A DNA stretch of 64,000 nucleotides from Engelhardtia mirabilis (lineage in GTDB: Bacteria; Planctomycetota; UBA1135; GCA-002686595), in assembly GCF_007748095.1 (NCBI RefSeq), contig NZ_CP036287.1:310001-374000 (forward strand), written 5' to 3'. Below are positions 25,083 to 33,856 of this stretch, piece after piece (within the stretch, counting starts at the first letter, position 1; each line of letters opens with the position of its first letter). Made by a program: the position numbers and the translations under genes. The notes beneath the pieces are model-generated. The model had not been told where the DNA came from, did not search any database, and saw only the letters and a program-made list of their open reading frames with translations.

Positions 25083-26999
25083 TCAGTCCAGCGCGGCCGC
25101 CGCCTCACGCAGGACCGCCTCGAGGTCGGCCAGGCGGAAGGGCTTCTCGAGGAAGCCGCTCATGCCGGCGGCGCGGCAGTCGGCAGCGCCCTGCTCGGAC
25201 ACGTCGGCCGAGAGGGCCACGATCCGCGGGCAGTGGCAGCCGAGGCGTTCGGTCAGCTCGACCGTGGCTTCGAGCCCGTCCATCTCGGGCATGTGGATGT
25301 CCATCAGGACCAGGTCGAAGGGGCTCTCGACACAGGCGCGCAGGGCCTCGCGCCCGTTCTCGACCATGGTCGCGGTCAAGCCCAGGCGCCGCAGCATGCC
25401 GCTCGCCACCCGTTGGTTGATGGGGTTGTCTTCCGCGACGAGGACACGCAGGTGGGCGATGGCCGCGTCCAACGCCGGCTCGACCGACGCGGCTTCCGGG
25501 CCGGTGGTCGCCGCGGCCTCGGCCGGCAGACGCAGCTCGAAGGTCGAGCCGCGGCCCACGACGCTGCTGACCTCGATCGTGCCACCGAGCAGGACCGCGA
25601 GCTGGCGACTGATCGTCAGCCCCAGGCCAGTTCCGCCGTGGGTGCGCGAGATCGTCGCATCCTCCTGGCGGAAGCCGTCCCAGATGGCCGCGGTGTCGAG
25701 GATGCCCTTGCCGCTGTCGACGACGGTGAAGACCAGCTGGGCCGCTTCCCCGTCGTCGCCCAAACGAGCCCGGAGCTCGACCCGGCCCTGGTCCGTGAAC
25801 TTGACCGCGTTGGAGACGAGGTTGACCAAGATCTGTCGCAGGCGGTGGGGATCGGTGACGAACCGGCGCCCGTCGTCGATTGAACTCTCGGCCACCAGGT
25901 CGACGCCCTTGTTCCGCGCCAGCTCCGTGAACAGGCTCGCGGTGGACTCGATCAACGGGCCGACGTCCGTCGGCTGCCAGTCGAGTGCCAGCTCCCCGGC
26001 TTCGATCTTGGTCAGGTCGAGGATGTCGTTGATCAACACCAGCAGGTGCTCGCCCGAGTGGGTGATCATCGACAGCAACTCGCGCTGCTCGGTGCTGAGC
26101 TCGGTGCCCTCGAGCACCTGCAACAGACCCAGCACGCCATTGAGCGGCGTGCGGATCTCGTGCGACATCGTGGCCAGGAACATGCTCTTGGCCCGCGTCG
26201 CCTCCTTGGCCTCGAGCTCGGCTCGCTTCTGCGCGGTGATGTCGGTATGCGTTCCGGTGAAGCGCACCGCGTTGCCATCGCCATCGCGGCGCACCACCTT
26301 GCCGCGGTCGAGGATGTAGACCCACGATCCGTCCTTGTGCCGCATCCGGTGGACGTTCTCGTACGCCGGGGTGCGCTCCTCGATGTGCGCCTGGATGTCG
26401 GCGAAGCAGGCATCCAGATCGTCCGGGTGCACACGGCTCTGCCACGAGCCGAGGTTGAAGGGGATCTCCGAGAGATCGTGCCCCAGCATCTGGGCCCAAC
26501 GCTCGTTGAACTGGACGGCTCCGGTCTGAGGGTTCCAGTCCCACATTCCGAGCTGCGTGCCCTCCAGCACCAGCTCGAGTCGCTCGGTCTTCTGGGCCAG
26601 GGCGTACTCGGCATTGAGGGCCGCGCCCAGATCGACCGCTGTGGCGGTGCAGGTGGCCGGCCCGTCGCCGTCCGGCACGACGTGCACCGAGAGATCGAAC
26701 CAGCGCGAGTCGCGCAACTCCAGGGTCAGGTCCACTTGACCGACCTGCACGGTGAACTCGGAACTGTCGCCGCCCCGGGCCAGGGCCTCGTCGACCTGTC
26801 GGCGGCCCGCGGGGGTCAACAGGTCGTCGAGCCGTAGCTCCTCGGTCTCCAGGGAGTCCGGGTCCCCGCCCAGGTGCCGCAACAGTGACGCGGCCCCCGC
26901 GGTCAAGGGTCGACCGGGAACCTCGACCCAGGCGATCCGCTCGATCGGCGGCGGCGACGTGGGGCCGGGTTCCAGGGGAAAGGGAGAGGTGCGGGACAT
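25083..26999 (-). CDS. Hybrid sensor histidine kinase / response regulator (PAS-HisKA-HATPase-REC)
   Basis: A 638-aa cytoplasmic hybrid kinase without transmembrane segments. Order: an N-terminal unassigned input domain (1-135), a PAS-PAC domain (about 140-275; WDWNPQTGAVQFNERWAQML, FTGTHTDITAQKRAE), HisKA with the phospho-acceptor His in MSHEIRTPLNGV near 293, and HATPase (N-box RQILVNLVSNAVKFTD, G-box GGTGLGLTISRQLA). A C-terminal receiver follows (LVAEDNPINQRV, phospho-acceptor DIHMPEMDG, conserved Lys in LEKPF). There is no output domain, so the phosphate must pass to an unlinked histidine-phosphotransfer protein or regulator. It sits between single genes and is not in an operon with a partner. 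Confidence 0.92.
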   Translation of the reverse strand: MSRTSPFPLEPGPTSPPPIERIAWVEVPGRPLTAGAASLLRHLGGDPDSLETEELRLDDLLTPAGRRQVDEALARGGDSSEFTVQVGQVDLTLELRDSRWFDLSVHVVPDGDGPATCTATAVDLGAALNAEYALAQKTERLELVLEGTQLGMWDWNPQTGAVQFNERWAQMLGHDLSEIPFNLGSWQSRVHPDDLDACFADIQAHIEERTPAYENVHRMRHKDGSWVYILDRGKVVRRDGDGNAVRFTGTHTDITAQKRAELEAKEATRAKSMFLATMSHEIRTPLNGVLGLLQVLEGTELSTEQRELLSMITHSGEHLLVLINDILDLTKIEAGELALDWQPTDVGPLIESTASLFTELARNKGVDLVAESSIDDGRRFVTDPHRLRQILVNLVSNAVKFTDQGRVELRARLGDDGEAAQLVFTVVDSGKGILDTAAIWDGFRQEDATISRTHGGTGLGLTISRQLAVLLGGTIEVSSVVGRGSTFELRLPAEAAATTGPEAASVEPALDAAIAHLRVLVAEDNPINQRVASGMLRRLGLTATMVENGREALRACVESPFDLVLMDIHMPEMDGLEATVELTERLGCHCPRIVALSADVSEQGAADCRAAGMSGFLEKPFRLADLEAVLREAAAALD

Positions 27000-27072
27000 G
27001 GAGCCGAGTCGTCGCTATCGAGCGCCGCTCCGGGCCTTCCGTAGTCCGTCCGCGGCTCGACCCCCGCGAATC

Positions 27073-27702
27073 TCAGCTCCGCAACAGCTGTCGCAGCAGT
27101 TCGGGGGGTTGCGCGCCCGAGAGCCCCCTCGACCCGTCGACCACGAAAGTCGGGACCGAGCCGATACCGAGCGACACCGCCCGGGCCTCGTCCCCGCGGA
27201 CCTGTTCGGCGAAGGCGTCGCCGGCGAGGAGCTGCGCGACGGGCTCGGGCTCGAGGCCGACCTCCTCGGCCAGCCGCGCGAGCTCGGCGGTCTCGCCGAT
27301 GGCCACGCCCTCGGTCATGTAGGCCGCCATCAGGCGCTCCTGCATCGCGCCGGCCAGGTCGCTCAGACGCGCGAGGGCCACCAGGCGGTGGGCGTCGAAG
27401 GTGTTGCCCGGCTGGATCGCGTCGAAGTCGAAGGCCAGACCCTCGGCGGCCGCGGTGTCGACCATGCGATCGATCATGCCCTGGGCCTCTTGAAGGGAGG
27501 TGTCGTACTTGCGGGCCAAGCGCTCGGCGTAGGTCCGATCGGCAGTGATCCGTCGCGGGGCCGAGGGGTCGAGCTCGAAGGCGCGCCACTGGACTTCAGG
27601 TGGCTGGTCGAGGCCGGCCAGGGCGGCTTCCAGCCGCCGTTTGCCTACGTAGCACCAGGGGCAGGCGATGTCGGACCAGACCTCGAGGGTGGGGGACTGC
27701 AT
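27073..27702 (-). CDS. DsbA-family oxidoreductase (FrnE-like)
   Basis: A 209-aa cytoplasmic thioredoxin-fold oxidoreductase. The active site is SDIACPWCYVGKRRLEAAL (CPWC), exactly the FrnE pattern. The helical insertion (GNTFDAHRLVALARL) and the cis-Pro segment GIGSVPTFVVDGSRGLSGAQ follow, ending in PPELLRQLL. FrnE-like proteins act on disulfides in oxidative-stress contexts in some bacteria; the substrate is unknown here. ATG 27702 directly precedes the first strand and there is no signal peptide. The gene diverges from the PadR operon; the 298-base spacer between them is mostly palindrome A. Confidence 0.88.
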   Translation of the reverse strand: MQSPTLEVWSDIACPWCYVGKRRLEAALAGLDQPPEVQWRAFELDPSAPRRITADRTYAERLARKYDTSLQEAQGMIDRMVDTAAAEGLAFDFDAIQPGNTFDAHRLVALARLSDLAGAMQERLMAAYMTEGVAIGETAELARLAEEVGLEPEPVAQLLAGDAFAEQVRGDEARAVSLGIGSVPTFVVDGSRGLSGAQPPELLRQLLRS

Positions 27703-27728
27703 GGCGCGCGGGGTTGCGGTGGCGGGGC

Positions 27729-27891
27729 GTCGGTGGCGCGGGGCGTACGGTGGCGCGGGACGTACGGTGGCGGGACCCTTTGTCCCACCGGCGCGCAACA
27801 TCGTCGGCAAAGCCGACGGTGTTGCGCGCCGGTGGGACAAAGGGTCCCGCCACCGTACGTCCCGCGCCACCGTACGTCCCGCGCCACCGAC
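27729..27891. repeat. Long palindromic element, copy A (163 bp)
   Basis: Bases 27729-27808 pair with 27812-27891 around the 3-base loop AAA. Only two of the 80 positions are not Watson-Crick (27743/27877 and 27801/27819), and both would be G-U in RNA on one strand. The inner part reads CCCACCGGCGCGCAAC...GTTGCGCGCCGGTGGG; the outer arms repeat GGCGYRCGGTGGCGCGGG-like units with GTACGG or GTCGG cores. It fills most of the gap between the divergent dsbA-like and PadR genes. Copies B and C share the core. It encodes no protein. Frames across it are palindrome artefacts. Confidence 0.9.
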
Positions 27892-27960
27892 TGCTCACAA
27901 ACCACCGCGGCGCAGGGGCTTGGGCCACCACATCGGATCGCCGGCGACTCCCTTCGGGAA

Positions 27961-27982
27961 TACTCGGTATGCATACGCGGTA
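27961..27982. promoter_or_regulatory. Candidate PadR operator upstream of the PadR-ABC operon
   Basis: A 22-base dyad is centred on the perfect palindrome GTATGCATAC (27967-27976), extended by TAC at the left end and GTA at the right. It ends 18 bases before the PadR start codon. PadR proteins commonly repress their own ABC-transporter operon through an AT-rich dyad at this position. Confidence 0.5.
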
Positions 27983-28000
27983 ATCGTCGCGGAGCAGCCC

Positions 28001-28519
28001 ATGACGATCCGCAACAGCCTCCTGGCCCTGTTGGCCGAGCAGCCCGCCCACGGCTACGGGCTCAAGTCCGCCTTCGAGCAGCGCACGGCCGGGACCTGGT
28101 CCCTGAACGTGGGCCAGGTCTATACCACCCTCACGCGGCTCGAGCGCGACGGCCTGGTCGAGCCCGCGGCGGGCGGCGAGGGCCAGAAGCAGACCTGGCG
28201 CATCACCGACGCCGGCCGCACGGTCCTGCGCGACTGGCTCGACGCGCCGGTCCTGGCCGACCCGCCGCCGCGGGACGAGTTGGTGCTGAAGGTGCTCCTG
28301 GCCACGGCCACCGACTCGATCGACCTGGGGCCGATCCTGCACTCCCAGCGCGTCGCGACCCTCGAGCGGTTGCAGCGGCTGACGCGGCTCAAGGCCAAGG
28401 CCGATCCCGACCAGGAGCTGGCTTGGACCCTCCTGCTCGACGCGTTGGTGCTCGACGCCCAGGCCCAGATCCAGTGGCTCGACCTGTGCGAGGCGCGCAT
28501 CGCGGAGCGCGACCGATGA
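28001..28519 (+). CDS. PadR-family transcriptional regulator
   Basis: A 172-aa winged-helix repressor. The N-terminal PadR domain reads NSLLALLAEQPAHGYGLKSA (the typical LLaLLaegpaHGYeL start), then LNVGQVYTTLTRLERDGLVE (recognition helix) and WRITDAGRTVLRDWLD. The C-terminal half is a helical dimerisation domain (ELVLKVLLATATDSIDL ... LDALVLDAQAQIQWLD). It is the first gene of a three-gene operon; its stop overlaps the ATPase start (ATGA). Local repressors of MacB-type ABC efflux pumps have this arrangement, so it probably controls the pump in response to a pump substrate. Confidence 0.92.
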   Translation: MTIRNSLLALLAEQPAHGYGLKSAFEQRTAGTWSLNVGQVYTTLTRLERDGLVEPAAGGEGQKQTWRITDAGRTVLRDWLDAPVLADPPPRDELVLKVLLATATDSIDLGPILHSQRVATLERLQRLTRLKAKADPDQELAWTLLLDALVLDAQAQIQWLDLCEARIAERDR

Positions 28520-29244
28520 GCGCGTCGGACGAGCCCGTGCTCGCGCTCGAGGCCCTCGAGCGCGTCCATGGCAGCGGCGAGCAGGCGGTCCGTGCGCTGG
28601 GGCCGATCGACCTGACGGTCGCGCGCGGTGAGTTCGTCGCCGTGATGGGGCCGTCGGGGTCGGGCAAGTCGACGCTCTTGGCCCTCGCCGGCGCCCTCGA
28701 CGATCCCACCGGCGGCCGCGTGTGCGTGCACGGTCACGACCTTGCGCGCCTCTCGGCTCGGGACCTCGCCGCCCTGCGACGGCGCAGCATCGGCTACGTG
28801 TTCCAGGACCTGAACCTGCTGCCGGGCCTGTCCGCCCTCGAGAACGTGGCCCTGCCGCTCGAGCTCGACGGCGTGCGCCAACGGCACGCGCGCGCCGAGG
28901 CCCTCGCGACCCTGCAGCGGGTGCGCATCGACCACCTCGCCGCCCGCTTCCCCGACGACCTCTCCGGCGGCGAGCGCCAGCGGGTCGCCATCGCCCGCGC
29001 GATCGTCGGTCCGCGCACGTTGATGCTGGCTGACGAGCCCACCGGCGCCCTCGACTCGGTCACCGGCGAACGGGTCATGCGCCTGTTGCGCGGGGCCTGC
29101 GACGACGGGCGCTCGGTGGTCCTGGTGACCCACGACGCGTCCCACGCGGCCTGGGCCGACCGGGTGCTGCACCTGCGCGACGGCCTGTGGTTCGAGCCCG
29201 CCGTCGCCGACGCCGCAGCCCGCTTCGACGGAGTCGGCAGTTGA
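28516..29244 (+). CDS. ABC transporter ATP-binding protein (MacB/LolD type)
   Basis: A 242-aa ATPase that energises the adjacent permease. Motifs in order: Walker A GPSGSGKST, Q-loop YVFQDLNLLPGL, signature LSGGERQRVAIARA, Walker B LMLADEPTGALD and switch VTHDAS. The YVFQDLNLLPGLSALENV stretch and the TGALD D-loop are typical of the MacB/LolD/FtsE group, which uses FtsX-type permeases. It overlaps PadR by 4 bases and the permease by 4 bases (TTGA), so all three are translationally coupled. Confidence 0.94.
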   Translation: MSASDEPVLALEALERVHGSGEQAVRALGPIDLTVARGEFVAVMGPSGSGKSTLLALAGALDDPTGGRVCVHGHDLARLSARDLAALRRRSIGYVFQDLNLLPGLSALENVALPLELDGVRQRHARAEALATLQRVRIDHLAARFPDDLSGGERQRVAIARAIVGPRTLMLADEPTGALDSVTGERVMRLLRGACDDGRSVVLVTHDASHAAWADRVLHLRDGLWFEPAVADAAARFDGVGS

Positions 29245-31652
29245 AGGCCCTGCGAGCCCTGCGCGCCCTGGCGCGGGTGGAGCTGCGCGACCTGGGCCGC
29301 CACCGCGGTCGATCGCTGCTGGTGATCCTGCTCGTGGCCGTGCCGGTCGCGGCCCTGACCGGGGCCGGCGCCCTGGTGCGGACCATGTCGCCCACCTTGG
29401 AGGAGCAGCGCGCCGCGCGCTTCGGGAGCGCCGACCTGCGCGTCGAGTACGGCTCGCCTGAACAGGCGGCCGCGATGCGAGCGAGCCTGGGACCTGGCGC
29501 GCGCACCACGACGCTCGGCTACGGCGTGCTGGCCGCCGGCCAGCGCGGGGCGAAGGTCGATGCCCTGGCTGTCGAGGCCGACCTGAACGACGGTGACCTG
29601 GGCCTGTTGACGGGGCTACTGCGGATCACCGCCGGGCGTGCGCCCGCGGCGCCGGACGAGCTGGCCCTGTCGCCCAACGTGGCGACGGCCCTGGGCGTGG
29701 CCCCCGGCGACAGCGTGGACATCGACGGCCATCGGGGACGAGTCAGTGGTCTGGTGGTCAGTCCGGAGCGCTTGGGCGACCCCATCGTCCTGCGCCCACT
29801 GCAGTCGGGTCGTGGCGGAGCGGGGACGCTCCTGGCCGCCGCGCCCGCGGCCGAACTCGACCGCGCCGTGCGCGGCCTGACCGAACTCGGTGCAAGGCCC
29901 GAGCTGCGCGGGGAGCTCGATCCCGCCGACGGCTTCGAGGCCGCCGTGCTGTTCGTCGTCGGCGGGCTCGGCTTCGTCGAAGCGGCGCTCGTGGTGGCCG
30001 CTGCCTTCGCGGTGGGTCTGCGCCGGCGTCAGCGCGAACTCGGACTGTTGGCGGCCAGCGGTGCCCCCGGTCGACTGCTCGGGCCGGGCCTGCTCGCCGC
30101 GCCGTTGGTGCTGGCCCTGCTCGGCTCGGCTGCAGGGGTCGCCGTGGGCCTCGCCGCGGCGTGGCTCGCCCATCCACTGCTCGACGGCTGGAACCAGCGC
30201 CTGAACGGTCCCTTCGAGGTATCGCTCGCGCACCTGCTGGGCGGCGTGGCGCTCGGCCTGGTGGCCGCGAGCCTGGCGGCGCTGCTCCCGATCTGGACGG
30301 CCCTGCGCGTGCCCGTGCGCACGGCCCTCTCCGGCCGTCGCCCCCCGGCCGGTCGCGCGCGGGGTTGGCTGGCCCTCGGCCTGGCGTTGGTCGTCTCGGG
30401 CGTGCTCGTGCTCGCCATCGGGCTGCGCCTCGAGGGCGCGATCAACGTTGTCGCGATCCTGGCCGGATCCGTCCTGGGGGTGCTCGGCCTGGGCTCGGCG
30501 AGTCCGTGGCTGCTCGAGGCCCTGAGCCGCAGAGCCACGCGCCTGACGCCCGCTTGGCGCCTCGCCGTACGCGACGCCGGCCGCTTCCGCGCGCGCAACG
30601 CGCCTGTGGTGACCGCGGTGCTGGCGGGCCTCTCGGCGAGCCTGTTGCTCGCGGCCCTCTCGTCGAGCGTCGAGGCCTTCGTCGGTCAGGTCGTGCCGAC
30701 CCTGCGCGCGGACCAGTTGCTGGTCGAGGGCCCGGGCGCCGGTCGCGTGGCCGCCGAGCTGGCCGCGGAGCTGAACGGCGAGGCCGCGGCGCTGCAAGCA
30801 GTGGTGAGCGGCGGGCAACCGGTCATGGCGCGTCCCTCCGGCGACGGCGGTGGCGCCGGGACCTGGTTGGCCGTCGGCGACGCCGATCTGCTGCGGGCCA
30901 TGGCGATCGAGGTCGCCGACTTCGCCGCTAGCGGCGTCGTGTGGCTCCGGCGTCCCGCGGGCGCAGTCGATCACCTGCCCGCCGAGCTCGAGCTGCTGGG
31001 CGGGGTCGAAGTCATCGCGCGCCTGCCCACTCGCACCCTCGACGAAGCGCAGCCGTCGCGCACGCCGCTCGCCCTCTTGCCGGTGGCGATGGTCGAGCAG
31101 CTCGGTCTGGAAGTCGGCGCGGCGCAGCGCGGGCGGCCGGCGCCCTGGATCGTGCGCGCGAGGGGGCCCGTCGACGCGGCCCGCTTCGAGCGGGCGCGCC
31201 AGCTCGCGGCCCAGGTGCCGGGCACCACCGTCGACGCCGAGCTGCTGCGCACGAACCCCACCCTCTCGACCCTCGCGATCGCCCTGGCCCTGTCCATGGC
31301 CACGGGGCTGCTGGTGATCTTCATCGCCACGGCCCTCTCCGCCGTGGAGTCCGCCGACGACGCGCGCACCCTCCAAGCGGTCGGCGCGCCGCCGGCGCTG
31401 CTGCACGGCACCCAGGCCGCGCGCGCCGCTTACCTGGCGTTGTTGGGCTCCGCCCTGGCGATCCCGGGCGGATTGCTGCCGGGATTCGGCCTGGTCGAGC
31501 TGGCCGAAGTGCCGCTCGAGTTCGCCCTGCCCTGGCGCGTGATGGCCATCGTCCTGATCGGCATGCCGACCCTCGCCTGGCTGGGCGCTTGGTCGGCGAG
31601 TCGAGTGCGTCCGCTGTTCACCGATCGTCGGCCACTCGTGGCCGCCGAGTAG
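29241..31652 (+). CDS. ABC transporter permease, FtsX/MacB-like, two FtsX domains
   Basis: An 803-aa membrane protein. The start is taken as TTG 29241, overlapping the ATPase stop, because the N-terminal basic helix and first membrane span (SLLVILLVAVPVAALTGAGA) begin there. An extracytoplasmic domain follows (about 50-245), then an FtsX domain with three spans (FVVGGLGFVEAALVVAAAF, LGPGLLAAPLVLALLG, LLGGVALGLVAASLAALL). After a linker with two more hydrophobic spans comes a second extracytoplasmic part and a second FtsX domain (LSTLAIALALSMATGLLVIF, AAYLALLGSALAIPGGLLPG, PWRVMAIVLIGMPTLAWLGA). This full-length duplicated layout needs no second permease. The substrate may be a drug, peptide or lipoprotein. 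Confidence 0.88.
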   Translation: MKALRALRALARVELRDLGRHRGRSLLVILLVAVPVAALTGAGALVRTMSPTLEEQRAARFGSADLRVEYGSPEQAAAMRASLGPGARTTTLGYGVLAAGQRGAKVDALAVEADLNDGDLGLLTGLLRITAGRAPAAPDELALSPNVATALGVAPGDSVDIDGHRGRVSGLVVSPERLGDPIVLRPLQSGRGGAGTLLAAAPAAELDRAVRGLTELGARPELRGELDPADGFEAAVLFVVGGLGFVEAALVVAAAFAVGLRRRQRELGLLAASGAPGRLLGPGLLAAPLVLALLGSAAGVAVGLAAAWLAHPLLDGWNQRLNGPFEVSLAHLLGGVALGLVAASLAALLPIWTALRVPVRTALSGRRPPAGRARGWLALGLALVVSGVLVLAIGLRLEGAINVVAILAGSVLGVLGLGSASPWLLEALSRRATRLTPAWRLAVRDAGRFRARNAPVVTAVLAGLSASLLLAALSSSVEAFVGQVVPTLRADQLLVEGPGAGRVAAELAAELNGEAAALQAVVSGGQPVMARPSGDGGGAGTWLAVGDADLLRAMAIEVADFAASGVVWLRRPAGAVDHLPAELELLGGVEVIARLPTRTLDEAQPSRTPLALLPVAMVEQLGLEVGAAQRGRPAPWIVRARGPVDAARFERARQLAAQVPGTTVDAELLRTNPTLSTLAIALALSMATGLLVIFIATALSAVESADDARTLQAVGAPPALLHGTQAARAAYLALLGSALAIPGGLLPGFGLVELAEVPLEFALPWRVMAIVLIGMPTLAWLGAWSASRVRPLFTDRRPLVAAE

Positions 31653-31675
31653 CCCCGATCGAAAGTTACAGACCC

Positions 31676-33148
31676 ATGATCGCGCCCAACCTCACGCTCC
31701 TGGCCGCCGCGGCCCTTTCAGCCTCGCCCCAGGCGTCGAATTCCTTCGGTCTCGAGCTCGAGCCCTACACGGCCTTCGGACCCGGTGGCGTCGAGCTGGT
31801 CGGGGAACGTGGACACTTCGACGTGCCCCTCGACCACGGCGACCCGGACGGCCCGACGCTCGAGCTGGCCTTCGTGCGCTTCCCCAGCACCAATCCGGAT
31901 CCCGGTCCGCCGATCGTGTTCCTGGCCGGCGGCCCGGGCGCGTCGGGGATCGACTACTGCGTCGGCCCGGCCGCGGGGCGCACCCTGCGGCTCTTGGACC
32001 ACGGTGACGTGATCGGCCTCGACCAGCGCGGCACCGGGCAGAGCGAGCCCGACTTCGACGCCGGACCGCAGTTCGTGGTCGAGCTGGATCCCGGGCGGGT
32101 CTACACCCGCGACGAGATCGGCGTGGCCTACGCCGAGCTCGTCGGGCGCGCCGCCGACCACTGGCGCGAAGCCGGCTTCGACCTGGCGCACTTCAACACC
32201 ACCCAGAACGCCGCCGACGTGGACGCCCTGCGCCGGGCGCTGGGGCTGGAGCAGATCGTGCTCTACGGCTCGAGCTACGGCTCGCACCTGGGTCTCGAAG
32301 TCCTGCGCCGTCACCCCGACGGCGTGGCCCGCGCGCTGCTCGGCAAGGTCGAGGGTCCGGACCAGACCTACAAGCTGCCGAGCACGACCCAGCGCTTCCT
32401 GGAGCAGCTCGGTGAGCTGGTGCGCGCGGACCCGGGCGTCGCGGAGCAGATGCCGGACCTGGTGGGGACGGTCGCGAAGCTGTTGACGCAGCTAGAAGAA
32501 GAGCCGGCCCTGGTCGAGGTGGAGCGCAATGGCGAGGCGCTGCGCGTGCTGGTCAGCGCCTTGGACCTGCGCACGATGATCGCCGAGAGCCTGGGCCTGG
32601 CCTTCAGCATCGTCGAGCTGCCGGCCCAGATCGCCGCCCTGGCCGCCGGGGACTGGAGTTCGATGGGGGACTACACCCTGTCCAATCGGCGCCTCGAAGT
32701 TTGGTCACCGATGGCGATCGCCATGGACTGCGCCTCGGGCGCTTCCAAGCGCCGCGCGGCACAGATCCGGCGCGAGCGCCGCGACCCCGCCAACCTCTTG
32801 AGTGACGCGGTCAACGGTCCCTATCCGGACCTGTGTGAGTCCTGCGGTGCCGGCGACGTGGGAGACGACTTTCGCAAGGGCGCGCGGTGTGAAGTGCCGG
32901 TGCTGTTCGTCAGCGGGACCATCGACGCGCGCACGCCGCCAGCGAACGTGGAAGAGATCCTCGAGCACTTCCCCGCTGCCGTGCACGTGATCTGTCAGAA
33001 CGCCGGCCACGAGCCGATCGAGATCCTCTCGCGCGAGTACGTGGACCTGGCGCGGGCGTTTCTGGACGGCGAGGCGGTCGAGAGCGTCACGCTGGAGCTA
33101 CCCCAGCCGCGCTTCAAGCCGATCGAGGTCGTGCGAGAAGAGCCGTAG
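31676..33148 (+). CDS. Exported alpha/beta hydrolase, S33 (tripeptidyl aminopeptidase-like) family
   Basis: A 490-aa exported hydrolase related to TAP-like and proline iminopeptidases, which remove N-terminal residues from peptides. Signal peptide at 1-20. Motifs: PIVFLAGGPGASGIDYC (oxyanion GGPG), IGLDQRGTGQSEPDF, nucleophile elbow LYGSSYGSHLGLEVLRRHP, acid in VLFVSGTIDARTPPANV and His in VICQNAGHEPIEIL, with the C-terminal TAP-like lid. Six Cys residues suggest disulfides. It follows the permease by 23 bases, but no function links them. Palindrome B begins 15 bases after its stop. Confidence 0.88.
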   Translation: MIAPNLTLLAAAALSASPQASNSFGLELEPYTAFGPGGVELVGERGHFDVPLDHGDPDGPTLELAFVRFPSTNPDPGPPIVFLAGGPGASGIDYCVGPAAGRTLRLLDHGDVIGLDQRGTGQSEPDFDAGPQFVVELDPGRVYTRDEIGVAYAELVGRAADHWREAGFDLAHFNTTQNAADVDALRRALGLEQIVLYGSSYGSHLGLEVLRRHPDGVARALLGKVEGPDQTYKLPSTTQRFLEQLGELVRADPGVAEQMPDLVGTVAKLLTQLEEEPALVEVERNGEALRVLVSALDLRTMIAESLGLAFSIVELPAQIAALAAGDWSSMGDYTLSNRRLEVWSPMAIAMDCASGASKRRAAQIRRERRDPANLLSDAVNGPYPDLCESCGAGDVGDDFRKGARCEVPVLFVSGTIDARTPPANVEEILEHFPAAVHVICQNAGHEPIEILSREYVDLARAFLDGEAVESVTLELPQPRFKPIEVVREEP

Positions 33149-33163
33149 CGTGTCGTGGGACGT

Positions 33164-33309
33164 ACGGTGGCTGGACGTACGGTTGGACGTACGGTGGCGG
33201 GACCATTTGTCCCACCGGGCGCAGTATCGCCGGCAAAGCCGGCGATACTGCGCGCCGGTGGGACAAATGGTCCCGCCACCGTACGTCCAACCGTACGTCC
33301 CACCACCGT
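33164..33309. repeat. Long palindromic element, copy B (146 bp)
   Basis: Left arm 33164-33234, right arm 33238-33309, loop AAA. The arms match except one bulged base (33254) and a two-base mismatch near the outer end (33171-33172 against 33301-33302). The core reads CGCAGTATCGCCGGC-AAA-GCCGGCGATACTGCG; the outer arms carry three GGACGTACGGT-type units. It lies between the S33 hydrolase stop (33148) and the start of the small secreted protein (33331). Confidence 0.9.
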
Positions 33310-33330
33310 GTCCCGCTGCGCTCGCTCGCC

Positions 33331-33834
33331 ATGTCCAACCTCCTCGTGTTGGCGTCCCTCCTTACGCCGCTTGCCATTCCTTCCCCCGTTGCTCCGCCCG
33401 GCCAGGCCACGACCCTCGGTGGCGGCTGCCAATCCCAATTCACCTCGTCCGAGTACAACGGCTCGGGAGTCAACCCGGACATCCTGGACAGCGCCTTTGG
33501 GCCGTTCATCGTGCCGGGTTTCACCGGTTCTTGGGATACCTGCACCGACTTCTCAGCCTTCACGCCTGGCAGCCTGGCGATTCTCGCCGTCGGCTTCGGC
33601 GCGACTAGCGGCATCGTCCTCGACGGCGGCGAGATCCTCGTCGACCCGACGCTCCCGACGATCAATTACTTCTACTTCATCGGCGGTGCGGAGCTCGAGT
33701 GCCTGTCGCCCGGGATCACCTACGATCCCGTGCTCTGTGGGCTCGACGTCTATGCCCAGTGGGTCATCTTCGACGGGTTGCCGGCCGGCTACACGCTGAC
33801 CAACGCGATTCACGGCACGATCGGCTCGGTCTGA
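33331..33834 (+). CDS. Small secreted hypothetical protein between palindromes B and C
   Basis: A 167-aa protein with a signal peptide at the N-terminus (SNLLVLASLLTPLAIPSPVA). The mature part is beta-rich, acidic and low in Lys/Arg, with five Cys (GGGCQSQFTS, DTCTDF, ECLSPG, LCGLD) that could form disulfides, and a late hydrophobic strand VYAQWVIFDGLPAGYTLTNA resembling the end of the secreted beta-sandwich domains elsewhere in the window. No family is recognised. Codon choice is slightly less GC-rich than in its neighbours. Inverted copies of the palindrome lie 21 bases upstream and 22 bases downstream. Confidence 0.65.
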   Translation: MSNLLVLASLLTPLAIPSPVAPPGQATTLGGGCQSQFTSSEYNGSGVNPDILDSAFGPFIVPGFTGSWDTCTDFSAFTPGSLAILAVGFGATSGIVLDGGEILVDPTLPTINYFYFIGGAELECLSPGITYDPVLCGLDVYAQWVIFDGLPAGYTLTNAIHGTIGSV

Positions 33835-33856
33835 GTCGACTTGCTATCGGGACGTA

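Noticed and set aside
27645..27983. Reading frames across palindrome A with GTYGG-like repeats
   Set aside because: They appear on both strands because the DNA is palindromic; the peptides are by-products of the repeat.
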